Shown here one piece after another: positions 1 to 17,507 of a stretch of DNA of 64,000 nt. The notes beneath the pieces were generated by a model. It saw only the letters and a program-made list of their open reading frames with translations, had not been told where the DNA came from and made no database searches. This DNA is from Halocaridina rubra (lineage: Eukaryota; Arthropoda; Malacostraca; Decapoda; Atyidae). The position numbers were made by a program, and so were the translations under genes. The stretch spans positions 1-64,000 of the forward strand of contig JAXCGZ010007712.1 in assembly GCA_037179515.1 (NCBI GenBank). The letters run 5' to 3'. Each line of letters starts with the position of its first letter. The stretch's first letter is position 1.

Positions 1-819
1 ATTTATTTATTTTTTTTAAAGATATTTGTTATGAAAGCCCAATACTTCTCAACACGTAATCATAAAGGGGATATTTTTGGATCTCACTTTGCTAAGTTAT
101 GGAGAGCTTTGTGGGTATTTATCCATAACTCGACTTTTTGTATGATGCTCGAGTTGTTTTAGTTTACCGGTATATTTGTTGTTCTAAGTGACAAATCATG
201 AAATCGTCAAGTTCGTGTTACTCATGATTGTTTGTGCTTTCATAGCAAGATGAGTTAAACACAGTTTATTCATAATTCAGATGAATTATGAATATGAGGA
301 AATGCAGATAGGCAAAACATAAATATACTCTCCAAGATCAATAATTATTTTGTTTATGTTGTAATTTTGGACATCTATGCATGTTTTGCTGTATGTCATT
401 ACACACTTCGCTTCACAAAGCCTTAATAGAGAGTGCCAGATTTTATGTTTTGCGTATATTTGTGTTCTCTATGTATATTTTTATTGTAAATCCCGTTGCA
501 TTTAATATTTACAAAATGAAATGGAGTGCTCATTAATTTACAGTTCATGAAATCATGTCTTTATAGTTTCTTGCACATTTCAACTGCCGGATTGTTATTA
601 TCTCTTTTATGAAAGAATCTCTTAGGCTAAGTTAATGCATTTTCAGTTGACATTTTTTCAAAAACTGAATATTGAAAAATTTTATTCTTTTTAGATTCTT
701 ACAGTGATACCGGTCAAGGTTTAATGTTTAATTTGCAATTTATAAACAGGTATGATATTTTTCATTTAATTCAGTTTCTTGTCTCTTATTTGCTCTCTGA
801 CAGTTTAGATTAATTTCTG

Positions 820-906
<87 letters not shown>

Positions 907-1287
907 GTGCTGTTATTAAATTTAATTAACAATATCAAGATTCCAGCGTTTAGAGACCAGAAAATGATAGGATGTGGAATAATTAATTTGAATATCTTCT
1001 GCCTGAAATTCATAATATAACTTGGATTATGATTCACTAAATATATTCAAGAACTTGATTACGGTTAGGTGAAGAAATTATCTCAAATTGCAATCACTGT
1101 AAAGTAATTTAAACTCTATAAATGTAATTATAAACTTTTTAATCTTTTGCTGTTATCTACTTTGTCATTATTAGTGAACACTCCTTTTCATTCATGTATC
1201 ATAATTTTGTCACTCAGTGTTTTTATTTTCATGCAACTAATAATTACAGTAGGAAGTAGATTACTAACAAAGGAAAGATTTGTGACC
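1..1287. other. AT-rich stretch, no gene recognised
   Basis: No reading frame with recognisable protein similarity is seen on either strand. The only structured part is the ATT microsatellite near 0.82-0.90 kb. The stretch could be intron, UTR or intergenic DNA. Confidence 0.5.
822..905. repeat. (ATT)n microsatellite
   Basis: Uninterrupted trinucleotide array of about 28 ATT units. Read on the minus strand it gives a poly-Asn open frame, which is an artefact of the repeat. Confidence 0.97.
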
Positions 1288-1740
1288 TTGTGGTCATGCC
1301 TCCTGGGTAGGCATGAGATGGGGAGCAGCAAGGTAGTGACTGCTGATGGACTAAGTGTCCTCTCCCTCTAGGAAGTCAAACCTGGCACAGAGTAAGGAGA
1401 GTGCAAAGGGTCTTTCCTTTCGCCCCAATATGGTTATTGAGTCAAGTACAAAGTGCTAAAAATCATTCATGTTTTTAGAACCAAGTATATAAAAGCACTA
1501 AATCAATTATAAAGTAAATATAAGTGACATAGAATATTGACTGTATGTGGAGCTAGACAAGCTCTTTAGAGGGATTACTTCATCTGATGTAAAAGAAGAA
1601 AGTTTTGTATTATGAATGTATGATTTTTATATAAGTCTTAGACATGTTCATAAGAAATGGGATCTTTAAGAGGGAGAAGTTCTTGCATGTTGTAAAGATG
1701 AAGCGAAGAATTGGTTTATAGAAAGTGGTAAAATACTGAT
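1288..1740 (+). repeat. Left copy of an inverted dispersed repeat
   Basis: The outer part, about 1297-1566, matches the reverse complement of about 8800-9070 almost base for base, including the strings GGCATGAGATGGGGAGCAGC and GGCACAGAGTAAGGAGAGTG. Similarity then drops but continues to about 1740, against 8650-8800. It may be a dispersed repeat present twice in opposite orientations, or one terminal inverted repeat of an element of about 7.8 kb. No coding capacity is recognised in it. Confidence 0.8.
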
Positions 1741-1759
1741 AATTATTTAATGTTCCTGT

Positions 1760-3140
1760 ATTTTGCTTTAAATTTTATTTTAACCAAATATGCTCCCTCC
1801 ATTGCTGCATACTAAAAGATATCTTTTATGGAATTCTTATGTGAGTGGCAGTATTTTTAGTAGTTTATGTTAATTCTTTTGACATCTGAACAATATTTGT
1901 GAATATTAGCTCTAAAAATGTTTTGTTGCCTTTTGTTGCGCACACTTCTCTCTCTTTTTTGTGCTGTACAAAAACTATCTAATCTCTGGTAATGATTATT
2001 ATAATAATTGTATTTCTTTAATTTTTGAAGTTGTAAATGTAGCAAGTCGAAAATCATATATACTACATTATTTTTTGAAGTAGCTTTACTTCTGAAGCTT
2101 AAGGTATTACTCTTTACAATTCAGAGCATAAGTAACCCCATCTTAATATATCTAAATCTTGCATAACTTGCTTATGAGAAAGTAAATATGCTATTATATG
2201 ACAGTGAAGTGATCATTAGGAGTCGTTGACTTAATCACATTTTGCTTCCACCTTTTATGGGCCCAAAAGAGTTTCATTAAAATTTTTATTTTTTGACTCA
2301 AAAGTTCTCCAGGGGGAGACCGGTATGGTGCTTAAGGTTTTGTGTTTTGTACTTATGCATCTAGGGTTTTTTTATGCTAGGTTGGGAGAGGAAACGGTGA
2401 CCTGACTATTTTGGGGTAAAAATCGTGCCTACCGTATTTTTTTTATTAGTATTCAAGAGCCCACGGTGGCCACTTCATACACTTGAGAATTATAGCTGTG
2501 AATGTATTAATGTTGTTATTGCTTTTATAACTCATCTGTTTATGAAGTAATGATGCCTTTAATACTTGTTCAGTAATTAGTGGGTCTTTATATATAATGC
2601 ATAAATCAGTTATGTTTTGGGTGGATGTTCAAGAACCACAGTTGTGTATAGTGTTTTAGTTTTCTTAGCGAATAAATTTTTTTGTCGTAATTGGAGACTG
2701 CTATATGTTTGTTTATATATTGTTTTTTTTCTTTGGTGTTTCTATTTTGAATTTTTATTCTGTCTTTGTTTCAACTGGGTGTGGTTGTTTCCTGTTGCTC
2801 TGATTTCTCACATAGTTTAGTCTCCATGAAGGTAGTAAATGTTGAAGAATTTAGCTTGTTTACATAGTATTTATATGGCATTTCTGCCATAGAGTTTGAT
2901 GATAAAAGGAACTATAATCTCATCGTTTCATACCAAATGGTCCTGAGCTCTTTTCACTTTTGTGGTTTGTAGAGCTTCTCTTTAACTTCGTCTGCTAAAG
3001 GAAAAGAGAGGAGGCTGATTTTCATCTGTCATATTTTATCCCCAGCAAAGTCAGCAGGCTGTGTGAGTAATGGATACACCACTGACTTAGTTTATTGCTG
3101 ATATGATTTTATGGGGATTGATAAGGGCCTCAGTCATTAT
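1760..3140. other. No gene recognised
   Basis: AT-rich sequence without a convincing reading frame or recognised repeat. Short open frames such as the hydrophobic one at 2617-2820 look like chance products of T-rich sequence. Confidence 0.4.
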
Positions 3141-3151
3141 TAATACCTCAA

Positions 3152-3445
3152 CTAGTGAAAAAGGATTAGGAGAGGTATTAAGCAATCATCGTGGCGATTT
3201 TTGAAGTTGTGGATAATGGCCATCGCTCTTTTATCTCTTGACTTTAGGTGGCTCATGAGTCCAATTTTGGCTTGAAAGCTGTTCTGCAATCCCAGAACAG
3301 GAGGTATTAGATTGCAGAACAAGCTTTGATGTTGCTGCCTCTCTTTCCGTCTTCTATTTTCTTGTAATTTCGTGCACCGGTTAGGCTCAAAAGTCCCCCC
3401 CCCCTTCTCGGAGGATGTTGCGCCAAAGTTTCCAATTTCTGACAT
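3152..3445 (-). pseudogene. LINE ORF2 C-terminal fragment (remnant)
   Basis: A 97-residue open frame has the pattern seen at the C-terminus of several invertebrate non-LTR retrotransposon ORF2 proteins. A basic helix (KLQENRRRKERQQ) is followed by an AKIGLMSHLKS stretch that resembles the helix end of a terminal C2H2-like finger. The cysteine pair expected before that helix is disrupted by a local rearrangement holding a short inverted repeat (GTTCTGCAAT and ATTGCAGAAC). No reverse transcriptase is visible beside it, so this is an orphan 3' piece. The similarity call rests on recognition of the family pattern, not on an alignment. Confidence 0.5.
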
Positions 3446-3459
3446 GGGTTCCCCAATTA

Positions 3460-5530
3460 TTGATGTCTGTGTTACATATATTCATGTTAGTGTGTAGGAC
3501 ATTTTTGTATATTGTTGTCCTCTCTCTTCACATTTGACTTTTTATTTTAGTAGATTTGTTTTGGCAGGCATTTGTCTTTCTTGTAGATGGTGTTAAGAAA
3601 TTCGCTCTTAGCAGACACTTTAGTTTGAGCATTATATTTACATTTATAGTAGATGCTCTAAGGTTGTATATCATTCTCACATGATAATTATAAAAATACT
3701 CTCAGCTACAATGCAGTTATTTTGCTTAGTTAAGTGTTGAAGTATATTACTCCCAATAGCAATTCTTTGGTATTATTAAAGGCTATTTTATACCTAGGTG
3801 TAATACCATATATTTCACGTATGGGCTCAAAAATGTCTTCTATTACCAACATATTTCTTGGTAGACTTTGTTGCTTTCTTTTACTTGAGGTAGTTTTCAA
3901 GATCTACGGTATATTTACCAAGTGTCTCATGCATGGTTTTCGGTTTTTGCAGTGTTTAATTTTTAAATGTGCTCATATCACAAAATTATTATTTTAAATG
4001 TAGAAATCAGGTAGATATGTTCTATTAAAGCCAGCTTTTGTTGACTCTGTTATAATTCCCTTTGTGTTGGTACCTCTGCGAGTAAACACAATATTATATT
4101 TCAGATGTTTCCCACTGATTTGGTAAGGAAACAAAATTTTTCTTCATGCACATTAGTGATGTTGATATGCTCTTACATTTTTTTCAGTACTTTTCTAAAG
4201 GTTTGATTTTATAACAAACTTCATTAGGTATATTTGACTGTATATCTTCATACAGGGTGTCTTATCACATGAACTCTACAATCTTTCCTAATGGCTTTCT
4301 TGACTTGCTATAGCTTTCAAGTTTTTATAGGACATTTTTATATTTTTCTTATGCACAGGCTCTCTTAGTGTTCACATTTTTTGAAGTGTGCACAGCTTAC
4401 CAAATATTAACTGTGAAATGAAGAACTCATGCGTGTCTATGGTAGCAAAGCCATCTATAAGAGTTTGCATTAATTCTTTGATGTCGTTTTGTAACGAGGC
4501 AACTTTCGAAATAATTTATATCTTCTCTAGAAGACATAAGTAGTATTTGACTTTTATCTGTATGCGGCAAAAAGACGGGTGTTATAAATACTATTAGTAA
4601 TTTGCTGACTCTTGTACTTTGTTCGGCCCTTTTAAGATTATATTTTCACATTATTGCCAGCAGTTTAATGATGTCTTGTTTTGGAAGAGATGTTACTTAC
4701 AATCTGTCTGCACCAGTTAGACATAGCTATCACATATTATCTCATCAGGCACTTTAATACATGTTTTGCACATGTATTCATCATGAATGGATTTATAGCC
4801 ACTTAGCATGACTTACTTTCTAGTTGCAAGCATACTTAGCGCAAGTATGCTGCATAAGTAATAGCACCTTTATAATAACAGAAGAGTGTTTGTTTCGAGA
4901 CCTTCTTTCCATGGCGGACTTATGGGATGTATTTGTCTAATTTCAGTTTGTTTCTCTTTATGCTAGATTAAACACTCAGGCTTTAAAGCTCATCCGAGAC
5001 CTAATTTTTTTGCTAAACATTTACTGAACTTTCCTTGTCTTACCGCACTCTAGTATACTATAAAGTTGTTCAAGAAATGAAAATAAAATATTTTTTTGTC
5101 CTGTAAGCTACTTTTGAGATATTACACGGACCTTATTTGGAAACCTCTGCATGTTATGCTTCTTCCTTAGACGGCAAAGTCTAGTATTCAACATTATGAT
5201 ATGTCAGTAAGGATTGGATTTTCTTGACTTTGATTACAGTTGATTTTGATTCCTTCTTAGTTTTGGTTTTGATGCTTTCCAATATCAAGCTCCTCTCCTT
5301 ACCACATTGCAAGAGAGAGAAGTATATAGCAGCCTGTAATGATAAATGCCATTGCATTATTGGCATGCCAGAAATTTGTAAATTTTTGTTGGCCTCTACC
5401 ATCATTATTAGACATGGATTTGGAGCTGTCATTTGAATATATTCGAGCCTTTTTATTTTACTCTGTGTAGAATTTCTTGTCTCTTTGTCTAATGTTAGGT
5501 GGACACTACTCTGAATTCAGTAAAGTGCTC
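3460..5530. other. No gene recognised
   Basis: AT-rich DNA without convincing coding potential. Overlapping sense and antisense open frames near 5181-5436 have no recognisable domain and are probably chance. Confidence 0.4.
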
Positions 5531-5539
5531 TCTCGTGTC

Positions 5540-6310
5540 CATTAGGGTAGTATTCTATGCTCTTGTTATTTATCCTGTACTCTCATGACATGTGGATAGG
5601 TTTGGAGTGCAAACTAATTACATTTTCCTGATGATGGTGCCTTATTTGCTGTCGTTCCATCCCCGGACATGAGACTACCTGTCGCTGAGCCTTTAAATAG
5701 AGATTTTGTAAAATTTAGTTTCCTGGTGAAAGATGTGGGACATAAAGTTAAATGCAAATAAAATGCTAAATATGATAACAAGGTCCACATGCCAATCTCT
5801 CTATTGATATTGGTCCTTTAACATTATGTAATTCGTTCTAGATTCTAGGGGTAACGTTTGATAGTAAGTTGACTTAGACAAATATATTATGATATATTGT
5901 TTCACTTTTTTCTATTTCTCAGTCATGAGTTTTGCTCCCCAGTTTGACCCTCGGCTGCATTTTCTCATCATAGATTATTTGAAAAAAAACTTGTGTGCAG
6001 TTGAATTTTTTATTCATGAATGAGGCACTAGTTTATGTATTATCTTTAGTTCGAATTACTACCAATCAATATTTAAGAAGTTTTTGCCAGCTACTGCTAG
6101 GAAGTGGAATGAACTGCCTAGCCATGTTGCTGAGTCAGTGAAACTTCGAAAGTAAAATCAAGCCGCATAAATTTTCTTCACGCAGACTTTAATGCTTAAT
6201 TTTATAAATTTTAGCTGCTTCCCCTGCAGGAGCCATTTGCCTCATAGTCATTACCCCTTTCAGCTGGGCTTAATGCATGTTATATCACTTGATCCTTTCC
6301 TTTCAGTTTT
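5540..6310 (+). pseudogene. Degraded LINE reverse transcriptase (3' half)
   Basis: Scattered in-order motifs of a non-LTR retrotransposon ORF2 are readable through stops and frameshifts. A DDGAL palm-motif relic (catalytic Asp-Asp) lies at about 5630, followed by a VVPSPDMR-like stretch. LGVTFDSKLT, typical of the region after the palm, lies at about 5846-5875. ATARKWNELPSHV, typical of the ORF2 C-terminal part, lies at about 6090-6125. Order and spacing fit one decayed plus-strand copy. The family is different from LINE-A and LINE-B elsewhere in the window. Boundaries are approximate. Confidence 0.6.
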
Positions 6311-6419
6311 CTGTCTGTATTGTACACACGGACTTGCAGCTTCCATTAATAATTTTAAGTCAATATTTTCCAGTAATTTTATTATTCTGTTTGTGTCTTT
6401 ACTCTAATATATTTTCTAA

Positions 6420-8640
6420 GCACCAACTTGCTGCCTTCATTCATATGCCTTCAGTCATTTCCCTTTACTTTCTGATGTGTTTTGTGTCTATTTATAATGT
6501 TACACTTGCTAGCCGCAATAATAAGTGTCCTGTTAATCAATCCTGTCAGGTAAATACTGATATATAACTGTTGTATCGGACTGTGCTTATTGCAGTAATA
6601 TCGGTTGCTCATCTGTGTAAGATCACCTCTCCTATAGTTCAATCGTGGTCAGTTGGTCTTAATACAACACCCATTTCATCGCTATTCTATAAATCAGATT
6701 GCTTATTTGTGGATATGTAAATTATATGTTAGCAAGCTATATACAAAAAACTTCTATGTAGTGGTGAGTTGGACCTTGACAACTACGCCAGTACTCTATA
6801 AAACTGGAATTGGGAGGCTAATAGCCCATATTTGCATGACCAGACTGCTATTTTTAAATCTTTGACTTTAAAGGACCTCTTCCCTGGATTACACATCTAG
6901 AAAATTCTTTTATTTGCTATTTGTGATGGAAACTTTTACCTCTAAAAGTGTCCTTCGTGATCAGTTTGCATATATTAATTACCAAAGAGATTTCATAAGG
7001 ATGTATTTGGAGTTACAAGCACGAAACAATATCAGTTTAGGTATCTTTTCTTTCAATGAAAAGATTATGTTGTCACTCAAGTATATATGATAACGTTATT
7101 ACTTTGAAAAGAATTGGTTTAGTTTTGATTGTATAAGCTTTTGCCCTTCAACTGTTAGGTAATATTTGCAGAGGTTGCTACGTCAGGTCTTTGCTGTTCT
7201 TTATATCAAGAGGTTGTTGTTATATGATTCTCTTGCTTTATTTTATATCCATTGTTAAGGGCACACACAACTGATTATACAGTTCATGGTAATTAAAAAT
7301 GTTTGAGTTACTGCACATGTTAATAAGGGGAGGGATAACTTTGCTTTATTTATTTTAGCACAAAAGATTCAATGTATTACATTTGCAGCTGTTAATCCCA
7401 TGGCAAGAAATATTAAAGTATTAAACAAAGGCTGTTCACACACTCCTTAGTCAAATAGCGTTTGTAGGTGTGAAGGCGACGTTAGTCCGACTTGGCAGCT
7501 TAAAGGTTTGGGGATGTAGATCTGAGCTGTCAGGATTGTTCTACCTACGAAGTACAACCCGCGGGTTTTCAATCATCCTAGCATATAGTAAAACCTTATA
7601 ATTAGAGGAAAGGAAGAACATGGGGATTGACCACCAGTACTGCCCCCTGGGGGATTGTTGAGCCATCTAAAATTAATTTCCTTAGAAACAATGATTTTGA
7701 CCTATGAAGGTAAAGTGTGACTAAAACAACAATGCTTAGTAATCAAACTTTGCTTCTCAGTTAAGTAAAACGAGTAATGAGTCGGCTATCTTTGACAAGA
7801 CTGGATATCATTTGCAGATCCTGACTGATATATTTTAGTTGGGTTACTCATGCAAGTATTGTTACTCTCTGAATAATATGGATGCAAAGCTTGCATAATG
7901 TGTTGTGCATCTTGGATTTGCTATATTATATTCAACTTTTATTGTGTCAATTGTATTAGATATATTGTAATGTAAGCAAATAAATTTTATAAGAAAAAAA
8001 AAAATCCGCGATGATGAGTCAAAATCCTCTTATTTTAGTAGGAAGTGGCATTTTTATGCCTGCCTATGACTAACCCCATATTGGGAGAGGACGTAATTGA
8101 CTGAGTGGAATGATTTTTTGTTTGTTTTTAAGACCGTGGTATTACCAGAGAATGATTGTTTAGTATATAGCATTTTCTGTCTCAATATATATTATTCTAT
8201 ATCTCCATTTTCCACTCTTCAATTCCATCTTTATATCTCATTTATTTCTTCTTTGGCAGCACATTTATTTACAATTCATTATCTGAATATAATATTCACG
8301 AATACAGTATAAAGTATTTATGCAGTTCATACTCTGAGGTCCAGGAGATTGATATCACATAGTTTTGTTCTAGTTCCTCTTGTTGCAAGTAAAATGAAAT
8401 ATATTTCATTATTAGTGTAACAAAGGGATACAATGAACTAATAAGTAAGCTATGTGAAATAAATATTCTGGACCTTTTACTACATGTAGATGTTTTAGAA
8501 ATTTCTTAAGGTACCCAAGATATTGCCACAGGTAACAGAACTGGAATCCTTAGAATATATTTTCTTTATAGAATACAGTTAATGGCATAGCATGATATTG
8601 GGATAATTAAACATACATATATTACATCAATTCAGGATGG
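6420..8640. other. No gene recognised
   Basis: Nothing coding is recognised. A less AT-biased patch at about 7440-7670 may be an old repeat fragment, but no related copy was found in this window. Confidence 0.4.
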
Positions 8641-8649
8641 GAGTGTTTT

Positions 8650-9078
8650 GCCACTAGTCTTAAGACCAATATATACTTCATCGCTTGCAAGGACTTTTCT
8701 CTGTAAAGTCCCTTCTCTATTATGTGCATGTATAAGACTTGTGAAAATCGTACTATTAATAAAAACATTCCTCATTTACATCACTTTGATTGATCCCTCT
8801 AGAGCTTGTCTAGCTCCACATACAGTCAATATTCTATGTCACTTATATTTACTTTATAATTGATTTAGTGCTTTTATAGACTTGGTTCTAAAAACATGAA
8901 TGATTTTTAGCACTTTGTACTTGACTCAATAACCATACTGAGGCGAAAGGAAAGACCCTTTGCACTCTCCTTACTCTGTGCCAGGTTTGACTTCCTAGAG
9001 GGAGAGGACACTTAGTCCATCAGCAGTCACTACCTTGCTGCTCCCCATCTCATGCCTACTGAGGAGGCTCATATGATC
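8650..9078 (-). repeat. Right copy of the inverted dispersed repeat
   Basis: This is the reverse complement of 1288-1740. The outer 270 bp is nearly identical to the left copy, with only a few differences such as CCCCAATATGG against CCTCAGTATGG. The inner 150 bp is clearly more diverged, so the two parts differ in age or in how strongly they were homogenised. Confidence 0.8.
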
Positions 9079-10618
9079 ACAGGAGAAAATAAATTTTGTA
9101 ATTATGAAGATAATAAAACGTCATACAACTTAATATCTTTTTTATTAATTAAAAGAGTGTCCGGTTCAGGTATAACCTATACCAATATTACATTAAATCA
9201 TAAAATGCACGCAAGGTAGAATGGATAGGTTGTTTCATCCTTTGCAAACACTCATAATTAAGCACCAGATGAAAGTGTTCATAGAAGCAATTTTAGTTCA
9301 AGTCGATTCCTTTAGCATTTATCAAATTACAAATTTGGTTAAATGTTTGTGATATTTAACATAGGAAGTATGAATTTCGACTTCTCGTCTGCGGTAGATA
9401 TTTTGTTCCATATGGGAATGCACCTTGAGGATATGATGTGACAGAGGAGTACATGGTTCGCTACTGTATTTATATGGATCTTCCTGTTAGTTAGGCTGGT
9501 TCATCTGAATTGGTATCCCAAAATAACTAATCCAGTATTATTCTGTATTTATCCATACATAAGCCAAACGTAGAAAGGAACAAAAATGTAAAGATATTTC
9601 TATTTAGGGAATTGAAGCATTCACCCTGTCGGGCACTGTTGGATATTGGGAATCCTCATTTTGAGAGACTTGAGTTTTATCATGTAATGAAGTTGTTGTT
9701 ATTCATAGTGACCACTTAGAATAAAAACAGTAAGAGGTAAAGTTTGGCATGAAAGCCTGAAAGAGAAAAAGGAATAAACATTCTCGAAGGATTTTTTGAA
9801 ACTGAATTTTTTTTTTTTTTCTCCCAATACCTTGTTAAAGACGTCCTAAGTCTAAGGTGGTGATCTATAGTTTTCCACCCATAAATGTTTGCCTTAATAT
9901 GCCAAATTACTTACATTTTTAGAGCAGATTATATTTGCACACCTATACAGTATATTAGTGTTGTTTTAGGCATATTGCTCCAGGCTAATATAAAGTATCT
10001 ACACATTTCCAGTCACTCAAAGATATTGGGGTCATACATATATACTCTCTTCCCTCTATATGCGAGGGATAAAGTGTGTCAAGCTCCAATACCTCAAAAA
10101 CAGCATCTAATGAAATGTTTAGGGAGTACATTGTAACCTGGTACCCCAGATAAATATGTGGTCTCTACACACTTCATAGCTCTCGACTTTTACATGTTGA
10201 GCAATACATACATAATACTTTATTCCCTTTCTCTCTGAGAGGAAATAATACGGAAGGCTCCAAGATGTAAAAGACAGAAGGTATGAAGTGTGCAGAAACA
10301 AAATTATCTGGCACCCAAGATATACATGTATTCTTTAGGTATTTCATAGCTATTTGTCTTTTACATATCTGAGAGTGATATATACATTATTCCCTCTCAT
10401 AGAGGGAATAAAAACGTATATATGTAAGTCTCAAACATATAAAAGACAAGAGCTATGAAAAAATGTAGACTACACACTTCAAATTTACCGTCTCATATGT
10501 TGGAGCCTTTCATAGAAACTAGATCATTCCCCTCTATCTCGAGAGAGAGAGAGAGAGAGAAAAAAAATTGGATTTTGTTAGGACCTTTAGTTTGAGTCAT
10601 TTTGTTTGGGGAGAGAGA

Positions 10619-10938
<320 letters not shown>

Positions 10939-11016
<78 letters not shown>
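10939..11016. repeat. (AT)n at the palindrome centre
   Basis: AT array forming the spacer between the two palindrome arms and between the tails of two oppositely oriented SINE copies. Confidence 0.95.
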
Positions 11017-12898
<1,882 letters not shown>

Positions 12899-13878
12899 CA
12901 GTAATCCCTCGTTTATCGCGGGTGTTCGGTTCCGGGACCGGCCGTGATAGGTGAATTTCCGCAAAGTAGGAATACCTTAAAAAATTAAAGATGATTATGA
13001 CACCAGGACGGCCCAAAAATGATAAAATAAAACAGACTTTATCAGGCTGTAAAGAGAAACAGAGATGGAGAGTGTAATGACCTGTCAGATGTGAAGGGAT
13101 TATAAAAGATGTGTAATGAATATCCAGCTCTCTGCTGGGTTTTAATATACCTCTGCATTACTTTCATGATGTCTATTCCAAAAATTCTCCTTACATATTA
13201 TTATTATTTTTAACAATAATTTTCCTTTGATGATGATTGTGGAGATTATTATTATTATTATTATTAATAATATCCTTATTATTACAAATTTGTAATTAAA
13301 CCATTATTTTTACAATAAATAATGTAGTTTTGGTTGAATGAACTAGAGTTAATTAAAGATTTCTCTCTATCTCTCTCCAACACTCTATTCTACCTAACCC
13401 CCCACACTCTCTTTGTCCCAGCCATCTAGGGAGGGGCACTATACACAGTTATTAAAGTAAATACACCAACAGATGTACAAACAATGATGAGCCCTTAATA
13501 ATAATAATAATAATAATGATGATAATAATCTCCACAATCATCATCAAAGGAAAATTATTGTTGCCAATAATAATAATAATAATATCTAAGGAGAACTATA
13601 GGAATAGACATCATGAAAGTAATGCAGAGGTATGTTAAATCCAGCAGAGAGCTGGATATTCATTACACATCTTTTATAAGCCCTTCACATCTGACAGGTC
13701 ATTACACTCTCCATCTCTGTTTCTCTTTACAGCCTGATATAGGATGTTTTATTTTATCATCTTTTAGCCCATCCTGGTGTCACAATCTTTTTTTTAAATT
13801 TTTTTTTTTTTTTGCCAAATAAACCCGCGATACAGTGAATCCGCGATAGATGAACCGTGAAATAGCGAGGGATTACTG
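12899..13878. mobile_element. Tigger/pogo-like foldback MITE, 980 bp
   Basis: The ends are inverted repeats starting CAGTAATCCCTCGTTTATCG and ending in the complementary CGAGGGATTACTG. They are flanked by TA on both sides, the target duplication of Tc1/mariner/pogo elements. The inverted repeats extend far inwards: 12899-13265 pairs with 13499-13878 almost throughout, around a unique core of about 230 bp. No transposase is encoded, so it is non-autonomous. The same terminal sequence recurs at 56391-57779, which keeps a piece of Tigger transposase, so that family is the likely source of transposase. Confidence 0.9.
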
Positions 13879-16128
<2,250 letters not shown>

Positions 16129-16134
16129 AATTTC

Positions 16135-16151
16135 TCGTGTGTGTGTGTGTG
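16135..16151. repeat. (GT)n short microsatellite
   Basis: Seven to eight GT units at the junction between LINE-A copy A1 and the diverged palindrome-family fragment. Confidence 0.85.
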
Positions 16152-17505
<1,354 letters not shown>

Positions 17506-17507
17506 GA

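Noticed and set aside
1147..1371. 74-residue open frame
   Set aside because: It overlaps the near-identical inverted repeat and shows no domain; hydrophobic composition follows from T-rich DNA.
2617..2820. 67-residue hydrophobic open frame
   Set aside because: Looks like a membrane protein only because of T-rich sequence; no family pattern, no splice or promoter support.
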